This document shows positions 16,548 through 25,877 of a stretch of 64,000 nucleotides of DNA, one piece after another. Position 1 is the first letter of the stretch. Every line of letters starts with the position of its first letter. Source of the DNA: an uncultured Muribaculaceae bacterium (lineage in GTDB: Bacteria; Bacteroidota; Bacteroidia; Bacteroidales; Muribaculaceae); NCBI GenBank assembly GCA_910584055.1, contig CAJTZS010000023.1, positions 4,865 to 68,864 of the forward strand, in the 5' to 3' direction. The notes below the pieces were generated by a model. It was not told the DNA's origin, did no database searches, and saw only the letters and a program-made list of their open reading frames with translations. A program made the translations under genes and the position numbers.

Positions 16548-17398
16548 TTGTCGATTTTATCGGAATGCCATTAAATTTGGGAGCAAGGAAAAGAGGAGTT
16601 GAAAAAGGCACTGAGATGCTTAGGGAACTATGCCTTAACACATTGTATCTTAAAAATGATTGGAGGGATATCGGTGATATTGAATGTGAGAATATTTCCC
16701 CGGCCACAGATAACACCTATTCTTTACTTCCTAATATAACGTCTATTATAAGTGCTAACATCAGACTGAGAAATACAATTATAGATTCTTTAAAAAGAGG
16801 CCATTTCCCGTTTATAGCTGGTGGTGACCATTCTCTTGCATGGGGATCTTTGTCTGCGGTTATGAATGTATTTGATAATCCGATATGTTATTATATTGAT
16901 GCGCACGGAGATTTTAATACAAAGGATACTTCTGATTCGCATAATGTACATGGAATGCACATGTCTTATATCATGGGATTTGACACAAGTAATTTAAGTG
17001 GAAGCCTTCAGAACAATAGGACTATGAGCCCACAGAACATTAAATTCATTGGACAACGCAGTCTTGATAAGGGAGAGCTTAGGTTTATTGAGAAATATAG
17101 TATCCCAATTTATCAAGATAGTAAAGAGATTCCATCATCAAAGAATCCTTCTCATATTAGCTTCGACATAGATGTGCTGGATCCCCTCATAGCTCCGGGA
17201 ACCGGAGTTCCGGAGGTCAATGGATGGAATGTAGATAAGGTTAAGGAGTGTCTTACAGATATTTTTAGGAAATCTTGTGTAAGGAGCTTCGATTTTGTTG
17301 AAATAAACCCATTGTTGGATATCGATCATAAGACCAGAGATTTGGCATCATCATTAATTAAAGTTATAGATAATTTAATATTCAATTATAATGTTTAA
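16544..17398 (+). CDS. Arginase-family ureohydrolase
   Basis: A 284-residue ureohydrolase with all manganese ligands present: H96 in GGDHS, D119/H121/D123 in DAHGDFN, and D208/D210 in SFDIDVLDP. The pattern DFNT followed by NVHGM (H136) fits arginases better than agmatinases. The expected reaction releases urea from a guanidino group, giving ornithine from arginine. Such an enzyme is unusual in a capsule locus. It overlaps the CapA-like gene by 4 bp and the ATP-grasp gene by 8 bp, so it belongs to the same coupled unit rather than to central metabolism. Confidence 0.88.
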   Translation: MIVDFIGMPLNLGARKRGVEKGTEMLRELCLNTLYLKNDWRDIGDIECENISPATDNTYSLLPNITSIISANIRLRNTIIDSLKRGHFPFIAGGDHSLAWGSLSAVMNVFDNPICYYIDAHGDFNTKDTSDSHNVHGMHMSYIMGFDTSNLSGSLQNNRTMSPQNIKFIGQRSLDKGELRFIEKYSIPIYQDSKEIPSSKNPSHISFDIDVLDPLIAPGTGVPEVNGWNVDKVKECLTDIFRKSCVRSFDFVEINPLLDIDHKTRDLASSLIKVIDNLIFNYNV

Positions 17399-18314
17399 TC
17401 TTGAGAAAGTTGATTTCGCAAATCTATCTCCATATGAATTGCCAATATGGAGACGCGGGTTGATAAAAGTCTTGCTTAAGTTTAAAAATATATGGAAAGA
17501 TGATAAGAGTTTTTTAACCGTATATTATCTCTTAAGGATGGGCAAGAAGATGCATTGGAACAATCCTCAGTCTTTCACCGAGAAACTTACATGGCTAAAA
17601 GTGAATAATCGGAAGCCAATTTATACTGAAATGGTGGATAAATACTTAGCTAAAAAGTTGGTAAAAAATAAAATAGGAGAGGAATATGTGATTCGAACAT
17701 ATGGTGTTTGGAATTCATTTGATGAAATAGATTTCTCCGGTTTGCCAAATCAGTTTGTTATTAAGACTACTCATGGAGGAGGGAGCACTGGTGTCGTTGT
17801 ATGTAAAGATAAGAAGAATTTTAATATTGACACAGCCCGTAACAAAATTAATAAATCTTTAGCCATGGATTTATATACAACAAACCGGGAATGGCCATAC
17901 AAAAATGTTGAAAGAAGAATAATCGTTGAAGAATATATAGAAGATGGCAATGGCAGACAAGATGATTACAAGATATTTTGTTTCAATGGCAAAGTGCAAT
18001 TCCTGAAAATAGTTTTTGATAATGAGACTGGCCACCATGCTAATTTTTATGATAGGAATTGGGAGTTACAAAATTTTTTCGAGTCGGATATACTTCCCGA
18101 TGATAAAGTCAATATTCCCCGTCCATTGAATTTTGATAAAATGATAGAAATTGCGGAAAAATTGTCAAGGGATCTGCCTTTCCTCAGGGTTGACCTTTAT
18201 AATTTAGATGGGAAAATTTATTTTGGAGAAATGACATTTTATCCTGCCAGAGGAATGGATTTTTATAGTCCTCAGAATGCTGATAAATATATAGGAGAAT
18301 TGCTATTATTATAA
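17391..18314 (+). CDS. TupA-like ATP-grasp protein
   Basis: A 307-residue protein of the ATP-grasp TupA-like group (often annotated as glycosyltransferase). Visible parts: WNNPQSFTEKLTWLKVNN near the N-terminus, the nucleotide-binding loop VIKTTHGGGSTGVVV, EEYIEDGNGRQDDYKIFCFNG, and the metal-site region FLRVDLYNLDGKIYFGEMTF. TupA of Bacillus is needed for teichuronopeptide, a polymer of amino acid and uronic acid. ATP-grasp enzymes normally form amide bonds through an acyl phosphate. It overlaps the arginase gene by 8 bp. Confidence 0.8.
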   Translation: MFNLEKVDFANLSPYELPIWRRGLIKVLLKFKNIWKDDKSFLTVYYLLRMGKKMHWNNPQSFTEKLTWLKVNNRKPIYTEMVDKYLAKKLVKNKIGEEYVIRTYGVWNSFDEIDFSGLPNQFVIKTTHGGGSTGVVVCKDKKNFNIDTARNKINKSLAMDLYTTNREWPYKNVERRIIVEEYIEDGNGRQDDYKIFCFNGKVQFLKIVFDNETGHHANFYDRNWELQNFFESDILPDDKVNIPRPLNFDKMIEIAEKLSRDLPFLRVDLYNLDGKIYFGEMTFYPARGMDFYSPQNADKYIGELLLL

Positions 18315-18404
18315 ATTAATATTCTTATATTATGAGTAAGCACGTTCACTTAATCTGCAATAAACCAGCAATAATATTGCCAATCAATTCGCGAAAATCT
18401 AAAT

Positions 18405-19625
18405 ATGAATATAAATTCAATTAAATATATTTTGTTAACTGACCACAGACATAACAGTACTGCGCTATATATATTTATTCTCTTATTTACTTGTTATTTT
18501 TCACAGGGTATTTTATATCCTTCAGGTTCAGTTCTTTCTCAGTTTTTTCTATTCTGCATATTATTTTGGGGTGGCTATTCATTATTTAGGACAATTCAAT
18601 TTAGAAATAAGCCAACGGTTGTACGATTATTTACAATATTTACTCTATTACTCCTGATAACCTATCTAATCTCACCCAAAACAGTAAATGGGACTGTCAT
18701 TGAATTTATTGGCAAAGTAAACACATTCGGTCAGTTTAAGAATGAGATGAGTTTTTGCTTGATGTTTTTTATTGGTTATCAAATTGTACCCAAGACAGTA
18801 ACTTCGAATAATACATTTCTTTATATAGCCTTTGTATTGACATTTCTGTCAATCGTTAATTATATTCATACATCAAATCAATTAGCCAGATTATTTAATA
18901 GAGACGAAAACACCATTAGTACTGCATATAACTTTATATCACTTTTGCCAATATATGCCTTAAGCTTTAAAAATCATCGAAAGTTATCATTGCTGCTTAT
19001 GATTGTATGTATGTTCTATGTAATCCAAGGGGCAAAAAGAGGGGCAATAGTCTGTATGATTATGTGCGTATTGGTTTCATTTATCTGGTATATTAAGAAT
19101 TTCAAGTTATCCGTTTCTAAGCGTCTGTTAAGTGCAATATTGATTTTAGGAATAGGAGCAATTGCAGCATATTGGTACGGCCAGAATGAATATCTGATAT
19201 CAAGAATTGAATATATGGAAGCCCGAGGTATCGGCTATCGTGAGATTGGATATGAAATGATGTTAAATCATTGGTTAAACGATTCTAATTTCATAACACA
19301 ATTATTTGGAAACGGGACTGCTCAGACAATCAATGTCTGGGGGAATTACGGACATAATGATTGGCTTGAGTTATTGATAGACAATGGGATTTTAGGGGTA
19401 ATTCTGTATGCAATAGTTTTCATATCCGCTTTTAATTTCATTTTTAAGAAAATTGAATCTCCCTATATTCGATTAAGTGCATTCTTATGTGTCATGATAT
19501 GGTTTCTAAAAACTATATTTTCTATGGGTTACACAGATCAGTTCTCAGGCATCATGACATTCATATTAGGATTCTGTATTAGAAAGACAACACAAAAGAT
19601 GACCTTATCGCTAAATAATCACTAA
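18405..19625 (+). CDS. O-antigen polymerase/ligase-like membrane protein (Wzy candidate)
   Basis: A 406-residue protein with about ten to twelve hydrophobic helices. A large hydrophilic loop contains LFGNGTAQTINVWGNYGHNDWLELLIDNG, whose HNDWLE pattern is typical of the periplasmic loop of Wzy/WaaL proteins. It probably polymerises repeat units delivered by the flippase. Ends 1 bp before the next glycosyltransferase gene. Confidence 0.82.
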   Translation: MNINSIKYILLTDHRHNSTALYIFILLFTCYFSQGILYPSGSVLSQFFLFCILFWGGYSLFRTIQFRNKPTVVRLFTIFTLLLLITYLISPKTVNGTVIEFIGKVNTFGQFKNEMSFCLMFFIGYQIVPKTVTSNNTFLYIAFVLTFLSIVNYIHTSNQLARLFNRDENTISTAYNFISLLPIYALSFKNHRKLSLLLMIVCMFYVIQGAKRGAIVCMIMCVLVSFIWYIKNFKLSVSKRLLSAILILGIGAIAAYWYGQNEYLISRIEYMEARGIGYREIGYEMMLNHWLNDSNFITQLFGNGTAQTINVWGNYGHNDWLELLIDNGILGVILYAIVFISAFNFIFKKIESPYIRLSAFLCVMIWFLKTIFSMGYTDQFSGIMTFILGFCIRKTTQKMTLSLNNH

Positions 19626-19626
19626 T

Positions 19627-20691
19627 ATGAAAATACTTCTACTTATAGATGCAATGCCGTTAGGTGGTGCAGAACGACAGATGTCGTATCTTGCAATCGG
19701 TCTGAAAAAATCAAATCATAATGTCCGGTTGGTTACATTTTTTGATTTAATGAATGGATATCAGAATGATCTTGATAAATATAATATTGCTGTAGAAATA
19801 CATGCTCAAGGTAAAAATCCAATAAAAAGAGCATACATAATCCGTAAAATTGTCAATAACTTCAAGCCTGATAAAGTTATAGCTTATAAATATGGAACGA
19901 CTGTTGCAGCTTGCGTTGCTCAACTATTAGGTAAAAGTTTTAATTTGATAGTATCGGAGAGAAATACCACCCAACGATTAACGAGAAAAGAAAGATTAAA
20001 ATTTTATTTGTATAGATTTGCAACGCATATAGTTCCCAATAGTTATTCTCAGGCAGAATTCATAGAAAAATACTATCCGGATTTATATCCAAAGATAACA
20101 GTTATAACAAATATGATTGATCTAAATAAATTTAACGCAAAACAAAATCGATCATATGAACCCATTGCAACAGTTCTGACAACGGCAAGAATTTCAAGTC
20201 AGAAGAACATACTTAATTACCTAAAAGCAATTAATATTCTTAAGCAACGTAAAATTAAAGCAAAATTTTTATGGTACGGTTATATTTCATCTACGAAATA
20301 TATGAAGCAGGTCAATGAGTTAGTAGAGGAATTCAATCTTAATGATTACATAAAATTTTATGACGGTGTTACTGATGCCCAGCGGTTGTATCAATCTGCA
20401 GATATATTTTGTCTGCCATCAAATTTTGAAGGTTTTCCCAATGTATTATGCGAGGCTATGGCATCACAATTACCCACAGTAGCTTCCAATATTTGTGACA
20501 ATCCTCTGATTCTTAGAGACTCTCAATATATGTTTGAGCCGTCCGAACCTATTGAAATCGCTAATGTTTTAGAAAATATGATAAAAATGGATAGAAAGCA
20601 ACGTTCGGAACTCGGCTTAAGGAATAGGGATATAATTGTAAATCTATGTAATGAGAAGAATTTTATAGATAGTTATTTGAATTTATGTTAA
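19627..20691 (+). CDS. Glycosyltransferase, GT4 family
   Basis: A 354-residue GT-B enzyme. The N-terminus MPLGGAERQMSYLAIGLKKS is the acceptor-side glycine loop of GT4 enzymes, and the C-terminal domain contains SADIFCLPSNFEGFPNVLCEAMAS with the E-x7-E donor-binding motif. Cytoplasmic, adds one sugar to the lipid-linked repeat unit. The sugar specificity cannot be read from sequence. Confidence 0.88.
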   Translation: MKILLLIDAMPLGGAERQMSYLAIGLKKSNHNVRLVTFFDLMNGYQNDLDKYNIAVEIHAQGKNPIKRAYIIRKIVNNFKPDKVIAYKYGTTVAACVAQLLGKSFNLIVSERNTTQRLTRKERLKFYLYRFATHIVPNSYSQAEFIEKYYPDLYPKITVITNMIDLNKFNAKQNRSYEPIATVLTTARISSQKNILNYLKAINILKQRKIKAKFLWYGYISSTKYMKQVNELVEEFNLNDYIKFYDGVTDAQRLYQSADIFCLPSNFEGFPNVLCEAMASQLPTVASNICDNPLILRDSQYMFEPSEPIEIANVLENMIKMDRKQRSELGLRNRDIIVNLCNEKNFIDSYLNLC

Positions 20692-20728
20692 ACAAGCTCT
20701 TAAACGACTTCAATTAGAATAACAACGG

Positions 20729-21760
20729 ATGAAAAATTCTTTCCTTTTTCTCGGACCCCAATCAAATAAGAAAAAAAATTCTGTGGGTGGAATTGTAGTA
20801 TTGTTTGAAGATTGGATATCTCAAATTTCACGGTATAATATTGATTATAGAATCATTGATACAAATAAATCAAATTATAATTCAAGAATCGGGTCAATTA
20901 TCTCTATTATTTATCAGCTATGGTGCAACGTGGATAAGTGTTCTGTTGTCATGCTTCATGGAACATTTAAAGATTTTATTTTTATTGGTCCTTTTGTTTT
21001 ATTATTCTGCAAAATATATAAGAAACCTTATGTCCTTAGAAAATTTGCAGGGAACTTTAAAGAGCTTTATGATAAATCGTCTGTAGTTAAAAGATACTTG
21101 TTGGATAGGGTAATTCAACGTTCAAAAATATCTTATTGGGAAACTCAACATCTCACAAACTGGTGTAAAGAGAGGTATAAGAATAATGATGTTAAATGGT
21201 TTCCTAATGTTAGGATCCGTTCGAAGCTAATCAGAAATGTTCGTCCGTATCAAAAGAAATTTGTATTTATTTCAAGAGTCACTCCAAGTAAAGGGGTAGA
21301 CACTTTAATTGAAGCGTTTCATGAATTAGGGAATGATTATCAACTTAGTATCTATGGCTCAATAGATGGATATGATATAACCCAGTTAAGCCCATATTAC
21401 AAAGGATGCTTGGAGCCGAGTTCAATTACACAAACATTAAAATTAAATGACGTACTAATCTTACCTACAACATGGGTCGGTGAAGGGTATCCTGGTATAA
21501 TTATAGAAAGTATGTCTGCCGGAGTGCCAATAATTGCTACTAAGGTGGGAGGAATTCCAGAATTGATACAGTCTGGAAGCAATGGAATTTTAATGAATGG
21601 CGCTTCAAAGGAAGCCATTTTGGAAGCCATTAATCAATTTGAAAAATATGATTATGGAAGCCTTTCTAAAAATGCTTTAGAATCATTCAATCAATATGAT
21701 TCTGAAATAATTACAGCTAATGTTTTAAAAGAATTAAACCAATTGGAAGAGTCAAATTAG
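20729..21760 (+). CDS. Glycosyltransferase, GT4 family
   Basis: A 343-residue GT-B glycosyltransferase. The N-terminal NSVGGIVVLFEDW loop and the C-terminal VLILPTTWVGEGYPGIIIESMSAGVPIIATKVGG (E-x7-E motif) are clear. Very AT-rich, like its neighbours. Acceptor and donor are unknown. Confidence 0.87.
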   Translation: MKNSFLFLGPQSNKKKNSVGGIVVLFEDWISQISRYNIDYRIIDTNKSNYNSRIGSIISIIYQLWCNVDKCSVVMLHGTFKDFIFIGPFVLLFCKIYKKPYVLRKFAGNFKELYDKSSVVKRYLLDRVIQRSKISYWETQHLTNWCKERYKNNDVKWFPNVRIRSKLIRNVRPYQKKFVFISRVTPSKGVDTLIEAFHELGNDYQLSIYGSIDGYDITQLSPYYKGCLEPSSITQTLKLNDVLILPTTWVGEGYPGIIIESMSAGVPIIATKVGGIPELIQSGSNGILMNGASKEAILEAINQFEKYDYGSLSKNALESFNQYDSEIITANVLKELNQLEESN

Positions 21761-21774
21761 AAAGTCGTAATTCA

Positions 21775-23136
21775 ATGAATATTTTTTCGTTATACAGCAA
21801 ACTTCCAGTTTTTATTCAGAATATCCTTTGTTCTGTTAAGGGGTATAAGCTTGAAAAGGAAAGATATGGAGGGGAGTATCAAGATATATTCGAAAGTCTG
21901 AAGGAATCAGAGGGATGGAGTGATGACGAAATAATCGAATATAAGGAGAAAAACATTGCCCGGATTTTACAATACGCTTATGATCATACCAAATTTTACA
22001 AGCGATTCTTTGATCAGCATGGAGTGAGACCACAGGATTTTAAATGCCTTGATGATTTAGTTAGATTTCCGATACTTACAAAAGAAATGGTAAGAGAGAA
22101 TTGGGAGGATATGATTTCAGATGAATTTTCAAGGAAAGATCTGATAGCATATCATACAAGCGGAAGCACGGGCAAGGCGTTGGATTTTTTTTGGACACGA
22201 CACAGCCTTAGGTATTATTGGGCGGTAGTATGGAGAGGGAGGGAGCGATTTGGCATAAAAAAAGGAGATTTACACATAAATTTTACGGGGAAAATAGTTG
22301 TTCCGTTATCTCAAGTCAAACCACCATTCTGGAGATATAATAAGCCACTTAATCAGTACATGCTAAATATGCAGCATATAACAAAAGATAAGATTAACGA
22401 CATTGTAGAATTCATCAATCTGAAAAAAGCCAAGTTTTTCGTAGGGTATCCGTCGATTATTTATTCTTTCGCGTTGCTTGTAGAAGAAAATGGACTAACG
22501 ATAATAAATCCACCATTGTATATTTTTTCAAGTGCAGAAAAAATGTATGATTTCCAAAGGGATGTTATAGAACGTGTGTTCGCTGGAGTAAAGATAGTTG
22601 AACACTATGGATTCTCAGAGAATGCCGCTTCTGCATCGAAAGACATTGATGGGTTATATCATGTTGACTATGAACTGGGTCATATGGAGTTAAAAGTAAA
22701 AATTCCGAATGGAAGTATTTCAACAGGAGAAATACTTGCAACAGGATTTCAGAATCTTGGAATGCCTTTTATAAGATATGAAATTGGTGATACCGCTACG
22801 TTTATAGGCGATAACGTCATATCTGATATAGAGGGCAGAAACGAAGATTTTGTGTTAATACCTGAAGGCTCTAAAGTTATGAGGTTTGATTATATATTCA
22901 AACGCACCAAGGAAATAAAAGAATGTCAGATTGTGCAAAAAAAGATAGGCGAGATGATAGTTCGCGCTGTTCCCCGGATGGATATTGATATCCGTAAATT
23001 TGAAGATGAAATAAAGACGGCTGTCAAAGAATGGATTTCTCCGACGATCAAGGTTCATTTTGAATATGTTGAAGCTATTCCTCGCACAAAAGCAGGTAAA
23101 TTTAAGGCTGTTATATCGGAATTACGACAAAAGTGA
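21775..23136 (+). CDS. CapK-like adenylate-forming enzyme (phenylacetate-CoA ligase homologue)
   Basis: A 453-residue member of the phenylacetate-CoA ligase/CapK group. The ATP-binding P-loop HTSGSTGKALDFFW, the HYGFSENAASAS segment and the C-terminal TKAGKFKAVISE are visible. CapK proteins are common in capsule loci and are thought to activate an acyl or amino acid substrate, but their reaction is not settled. With an ATP-grasp protein, an arginase and an acyltransferase in the same locus, non-sugar decoration is plausible. Overlaps the next gene by 4 bp. Confidence 0.82.
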   Translation: MNIFSLYSKLPVFIQNILCSVKGYKLEKERYGGEYQDIFESLKESEGWSDDEIIEYKEKNIARILQYAYDHTKFYKRFFDQHGVRPQDFKCLDDLVRFPILTKEMVRENWEDMISDEFSRKDLIAYHTSGSTGKALDFFWTRHSLRYYWAVVWRGRERFGIKKGDLHINFTGKIVVPLSQVKPPFWRYNKPLNQYMLNMQHITKDKINDIVEFINLKKAKFFVGYPSIIYSFALLVEENGLTIINPPLYIFSSAEKMYDFQRDVIERVFAGVKIVEHYGFSENAASASKDIDGLYHVDYELGHMELKVKIPNGSISTGEILATGFQNLGMPFIRYEIGDTATFIGDNVISDIEGRNEDFVLIPEGSKVMRFDYIFKRTKEIKECQIVQKKIGEMIVRAVPRMDIDIRKFEDEIKTAVKEWISPTIKVHFEYVEAIPRTKAGKFKAVISELRQK

Positions 23137-24656
23137 TTATTGGTAAGTTACTAAGAACAATAATACATCTTCGGTTCACGCAAATAATTTATCAACTGCG
23201 GAATCGGATAATTAAGTGTAAATACAAAGATAGAGAATCCGGTATTGTCACGTTCAATAATATAAAGACTGTAAAATGGATTGAGAAACCGGTTTCATTT
23301 AAAGATGGCTATTTTAGTTTCCTTAATATAGTGGATGAATTCAAAAATTGGAATGATTCGGATAAAGGTATGCTTTGGGCATACAATCTGAATTATATGG
23401 ATTGGCTAAATCAGCATGATGCGGATTCTACAATTGGGTTGCAATGGATAGATGAATTCATATCAGCAATTCATACAAACAAAGTTGGGACAGATCCCTA
23501 TCCAACAGCTTTGAGAATTGTAAACTGGGTGAAGTTTTTCATTAATAATCAAGATCGAGTTTCAGAACATTATCTCAAATCACTATCTTCACAGGTTCAT
23601 CATCTTGAAGACAATATAGAATATCATCTGCTTGGGAATCATATTCTCGAAGATGCATTTGCCCTTTTTATAGCATCTAATTTTTTGAATGATAGCAAGC
23701 TACTGAAAAGATCAACTAAATTATTGGAGAAGGAGTTGAGAGAACAGATATTGCCGGACGGTGCTCATTATGAACAATCTCCGATGTATCATTGCATATT
23801 GCTTGATCGATTGCTTGACTGTATTAATTTCGATACAACTGATAATTATTATCTAAAAGATGTAGCAACCAGGATGCTTGGGCATTTGGAAAATATACTG
23901 TGGACCGATGGATGCTATCCTTTGTTCAATGATTCGGCATATGGTATATCTCCAATGCCTTCTGAAATTTTTGATTATGCGAAGCGTCTTTCACTTGAAT
24001 GGAGTCCCGTACAGTTAAAAGAATGTGGATATAGGCATTTGAAGTCAAGACATTTTGATTTAATAGCTGATTGCGGTAACATCAAGCCGTATTATCAACC
24101 CGGACATTCACATGCCGATGCTTTGAACTATGTTCTTAGGGTAGATGATATGGATTTTATAGTGGATACTGGAATATCCACGTATGAAAAAAATTCAAGG
24201 CGTCAATATGAACGTGGCACAATTGCACATAATACAGTAACGGTTGATAATAAGAATTCAAGTGAGGTATGGGGCGGTTTTCGTGTTGGCGGACGGTCAT
24301 GTGTGAAAATTATTGAGGAGGATACTGATAGGGTAGCGTCAGAATGTCGAGGATATTGTGGCAGGCATATTCACAAGAGAGTGTTCGAATGTAATGACAG
24401 ATCTGTTTCGATAACTGATTCTCTTACCCATGATTCAATAGGCACAAGCCGGATTTATATTGCTCCCAATTTAAATATCAAGAAGAAATCAGACAGGGAG
24501 ATTTATGTAAGTAATGGTGTGACAATCTCAATAAAGGACGCTATATCCTTTGATATAAAGGAGGTGTGCGTTTCGAACGAGTATAATCGATTTGAGAAAA
24601 CTGTAGTCATTGAAATTTTATTCAGTGGCACAATGCAATACTCCTTTAAAATTTAG
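23133..24656 (+). CDS. Heparinase II/III-like protein
   Basis: A 507-residue protein starting at GTG within a GTGA overlap. It shows the alginate-lyase-like helical domain (GTDPYPTALRIVNWVKFF, LGNHILEDAFALFIASN, DGAHYEQSPMYHCILLDRL) followed by the beta-sheet heparinase II/III domain (PGHSHADALNYVLRV, IAHNTVTVDN). No signal peptide is evident. Such proteins are frequent in uronic-acid-containing polysaccharide loci; they may trim or epimerise the polymer rather than degrade host heparin. Confidence 0.87.
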   Translation: MIIGKLLRTIIHLRFTQIIYQLRNRIIKCKYKDRESGIVTFNNIKTVKWIEKPVSFKDGYFSFLNIVDEFKNWNDSDKGMLWAYNLNYMDWLNQHDADSTIGLQWIDEFISAIHTNKVGTDPYPTALRIVNWVKFFINNQDRVSEHYLKSLSSQVHHLEDNIEYHLLGNHILEDAFALFIASNFLNDSKLLKRSTKLLEKELREQILPDGAHYEQSPMYHCILLDRLLDCINFDTTDNYYLKDVATRMLGHLENILWTDGCYPLFNDSAYGISPMPSEIFDYAKRLSLEWSPVQLKECGYRHLKSRHFDLIADCGNIKPYYQPGHSHADALNYVLRVDDMDFIVDTGISTYEKNSRRQYERGTIAHNTVTVDNKNSSEVWGGFRVGGRSCVKIIEEDTDRVASECRGYCGRHIHKRVFECNDRSVSITDSLTHDSIGTSRIYIAPNLNIKKKSDREIYVSNGVTISIKDAISFDIKEVCVSNEYNRFEKTVVIEILFSGTMQYSFKI

Positions 24657-24662
24657 AAATTA

Positions 24663-25877
24663 ATGAAGATTCTATTTTTAAGCGATAATTTCCCTCCGGA
24701 AGTTAACGCCCCTGCTTCACGAACTTTCGATCATTGCAGAGAATGGGTAAAATCCGGAGATGAGGTCACTGTTATTACCTGTGCGCCCAATTTCCCTCAA
24801 GGGAAATTATATGACGGATATAGGAATAAGTTATGGCAGGAAGAAGAAATCGATGGAATAAGGGTGATACGGGTATGGAGCTATATTGTTGCCAACAAAG
24901 GGTTTGTTAAAAGGACTCTCGACTTCATAAGTTTTTCTATTTCCTCTTTTTTAGCCGGGATATTTATCAAAACAGATATTATAATAGCTACTTCTCCACA
25001 GTTTTTTACAGCATTGAGTGGCAGATCTCTATCATTTTGGAAAAATGTGCCATGGATTATGGAGGTAAGGGATTTATGGCCTGAAAGTATAAAGACCGTG
25101 GGTGCATTGAAAACGGGGCCTTTTATTCGCTATTTTGAATGGGAGGAAAAGAAATGTTATAAATCAGCAAAATCTATTGTTGTTGTAACTGATTCCTTTA
25201 AAAGGAAATTAAAGGATAGAGGGATAGATGACCGTAAGATACATGTCGTGAAAAATGGGGTTGACAGAAATCTTTTTGCTCCTGTTGAGGCGAAAGATGC
25301 CGAGTTGCTTGAAAAACTTAATCTTAAAAATAAGAAAATAATAGGATATATCGGGACGCACGGGATGGCTCATAAACTTGATTTTATTTTAAGATGTGCA
25401 TCGTTGTTGCAAGATAAAAATAGGGACATTCATTTTTTGTTTTTAGGAAACGGCGCAGAAAAAGATAATCTTAAAAGGCTTAAGGATTCATTGAAATTGA
25501 CGAATGTCACAATGCTTGACAGCGTGTCAAAAAAGGAAGTTAAAAGGTACATCTCAATTCTTGATGTATGCTTGATAAATTTAAAAAAATCCGATTTGTT
25601 CAAGACAGTTATTCCATCTAAAATTTTTGAGAATGCTGCGATGGAAGTCCCGATTCTTATGGGTGTCGAAGGTGAGGCTAAGGATATTGTGGAGGGATAT
25701 GGTGCAGGATTATGTTTTGAACCTGAAAGCGAGCTTGATTTTATGAATAAGTTGCATGAAATCTTCATTCCGGATAGATATTCTCTTTTTAAAGATGGAT
25801 GTCAACGACTTGCCCGTGATTTTGACAGAAAGAATCTTGCTAAAAAAATGATTGATATAATTCACAATTCGATATGA
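24663..25877 (+). CDS. Glycosyltransferase, WbuB-like GT4
   Basis: A 404-residue GT-B enzyme. The N-terminus MKILFLSDNFPPEVNAPASR and EEIDGIRVIRVWSY match WbuB-type transferases, which add N-acetylfucosamine-like sugars in O-antigen loci. The central MEVRDLWPESIKTVGAL is also typical of that group. It overlaps wecB by 4 bp. The donor sugar here is not certain. Confidence 0.86.
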   Translation: MKILFLSDNFPPEVNAPASRTFDHCREWVKSGDEVTVITCAPNFPQGKLYDGYRNKLWQEEEIDGIRVIRVWSYIVANKGFVKRTLDFISFSISSFLAGIFIKTDIIIATSPQFFTALSGRSLSFWKNVPWIMEVRDLWPESIKTVGALKTGPFIRYFEWEEKKCYKSAKSIVVVTDSFKRKLKDRGIDDRKIHVVKNGVDRNLFAPVEAKDAELLEKLNLKNKKIIGYIGTHGMAHKLDFILRCASLLQDKNRDIHFLFLGNGAEKDNLKRLKDSLKLTNVTMLDSVSKKEVKRYISILDVCLINLKKSDLFKTVIPSKIFENAAMEVPILMGVEGEAKDIVEGYGAGLCFEPESELDFMNKLHEIFIPDRYSLFKDGCQRLARDFDRKNLAKKMIDIIHNSI

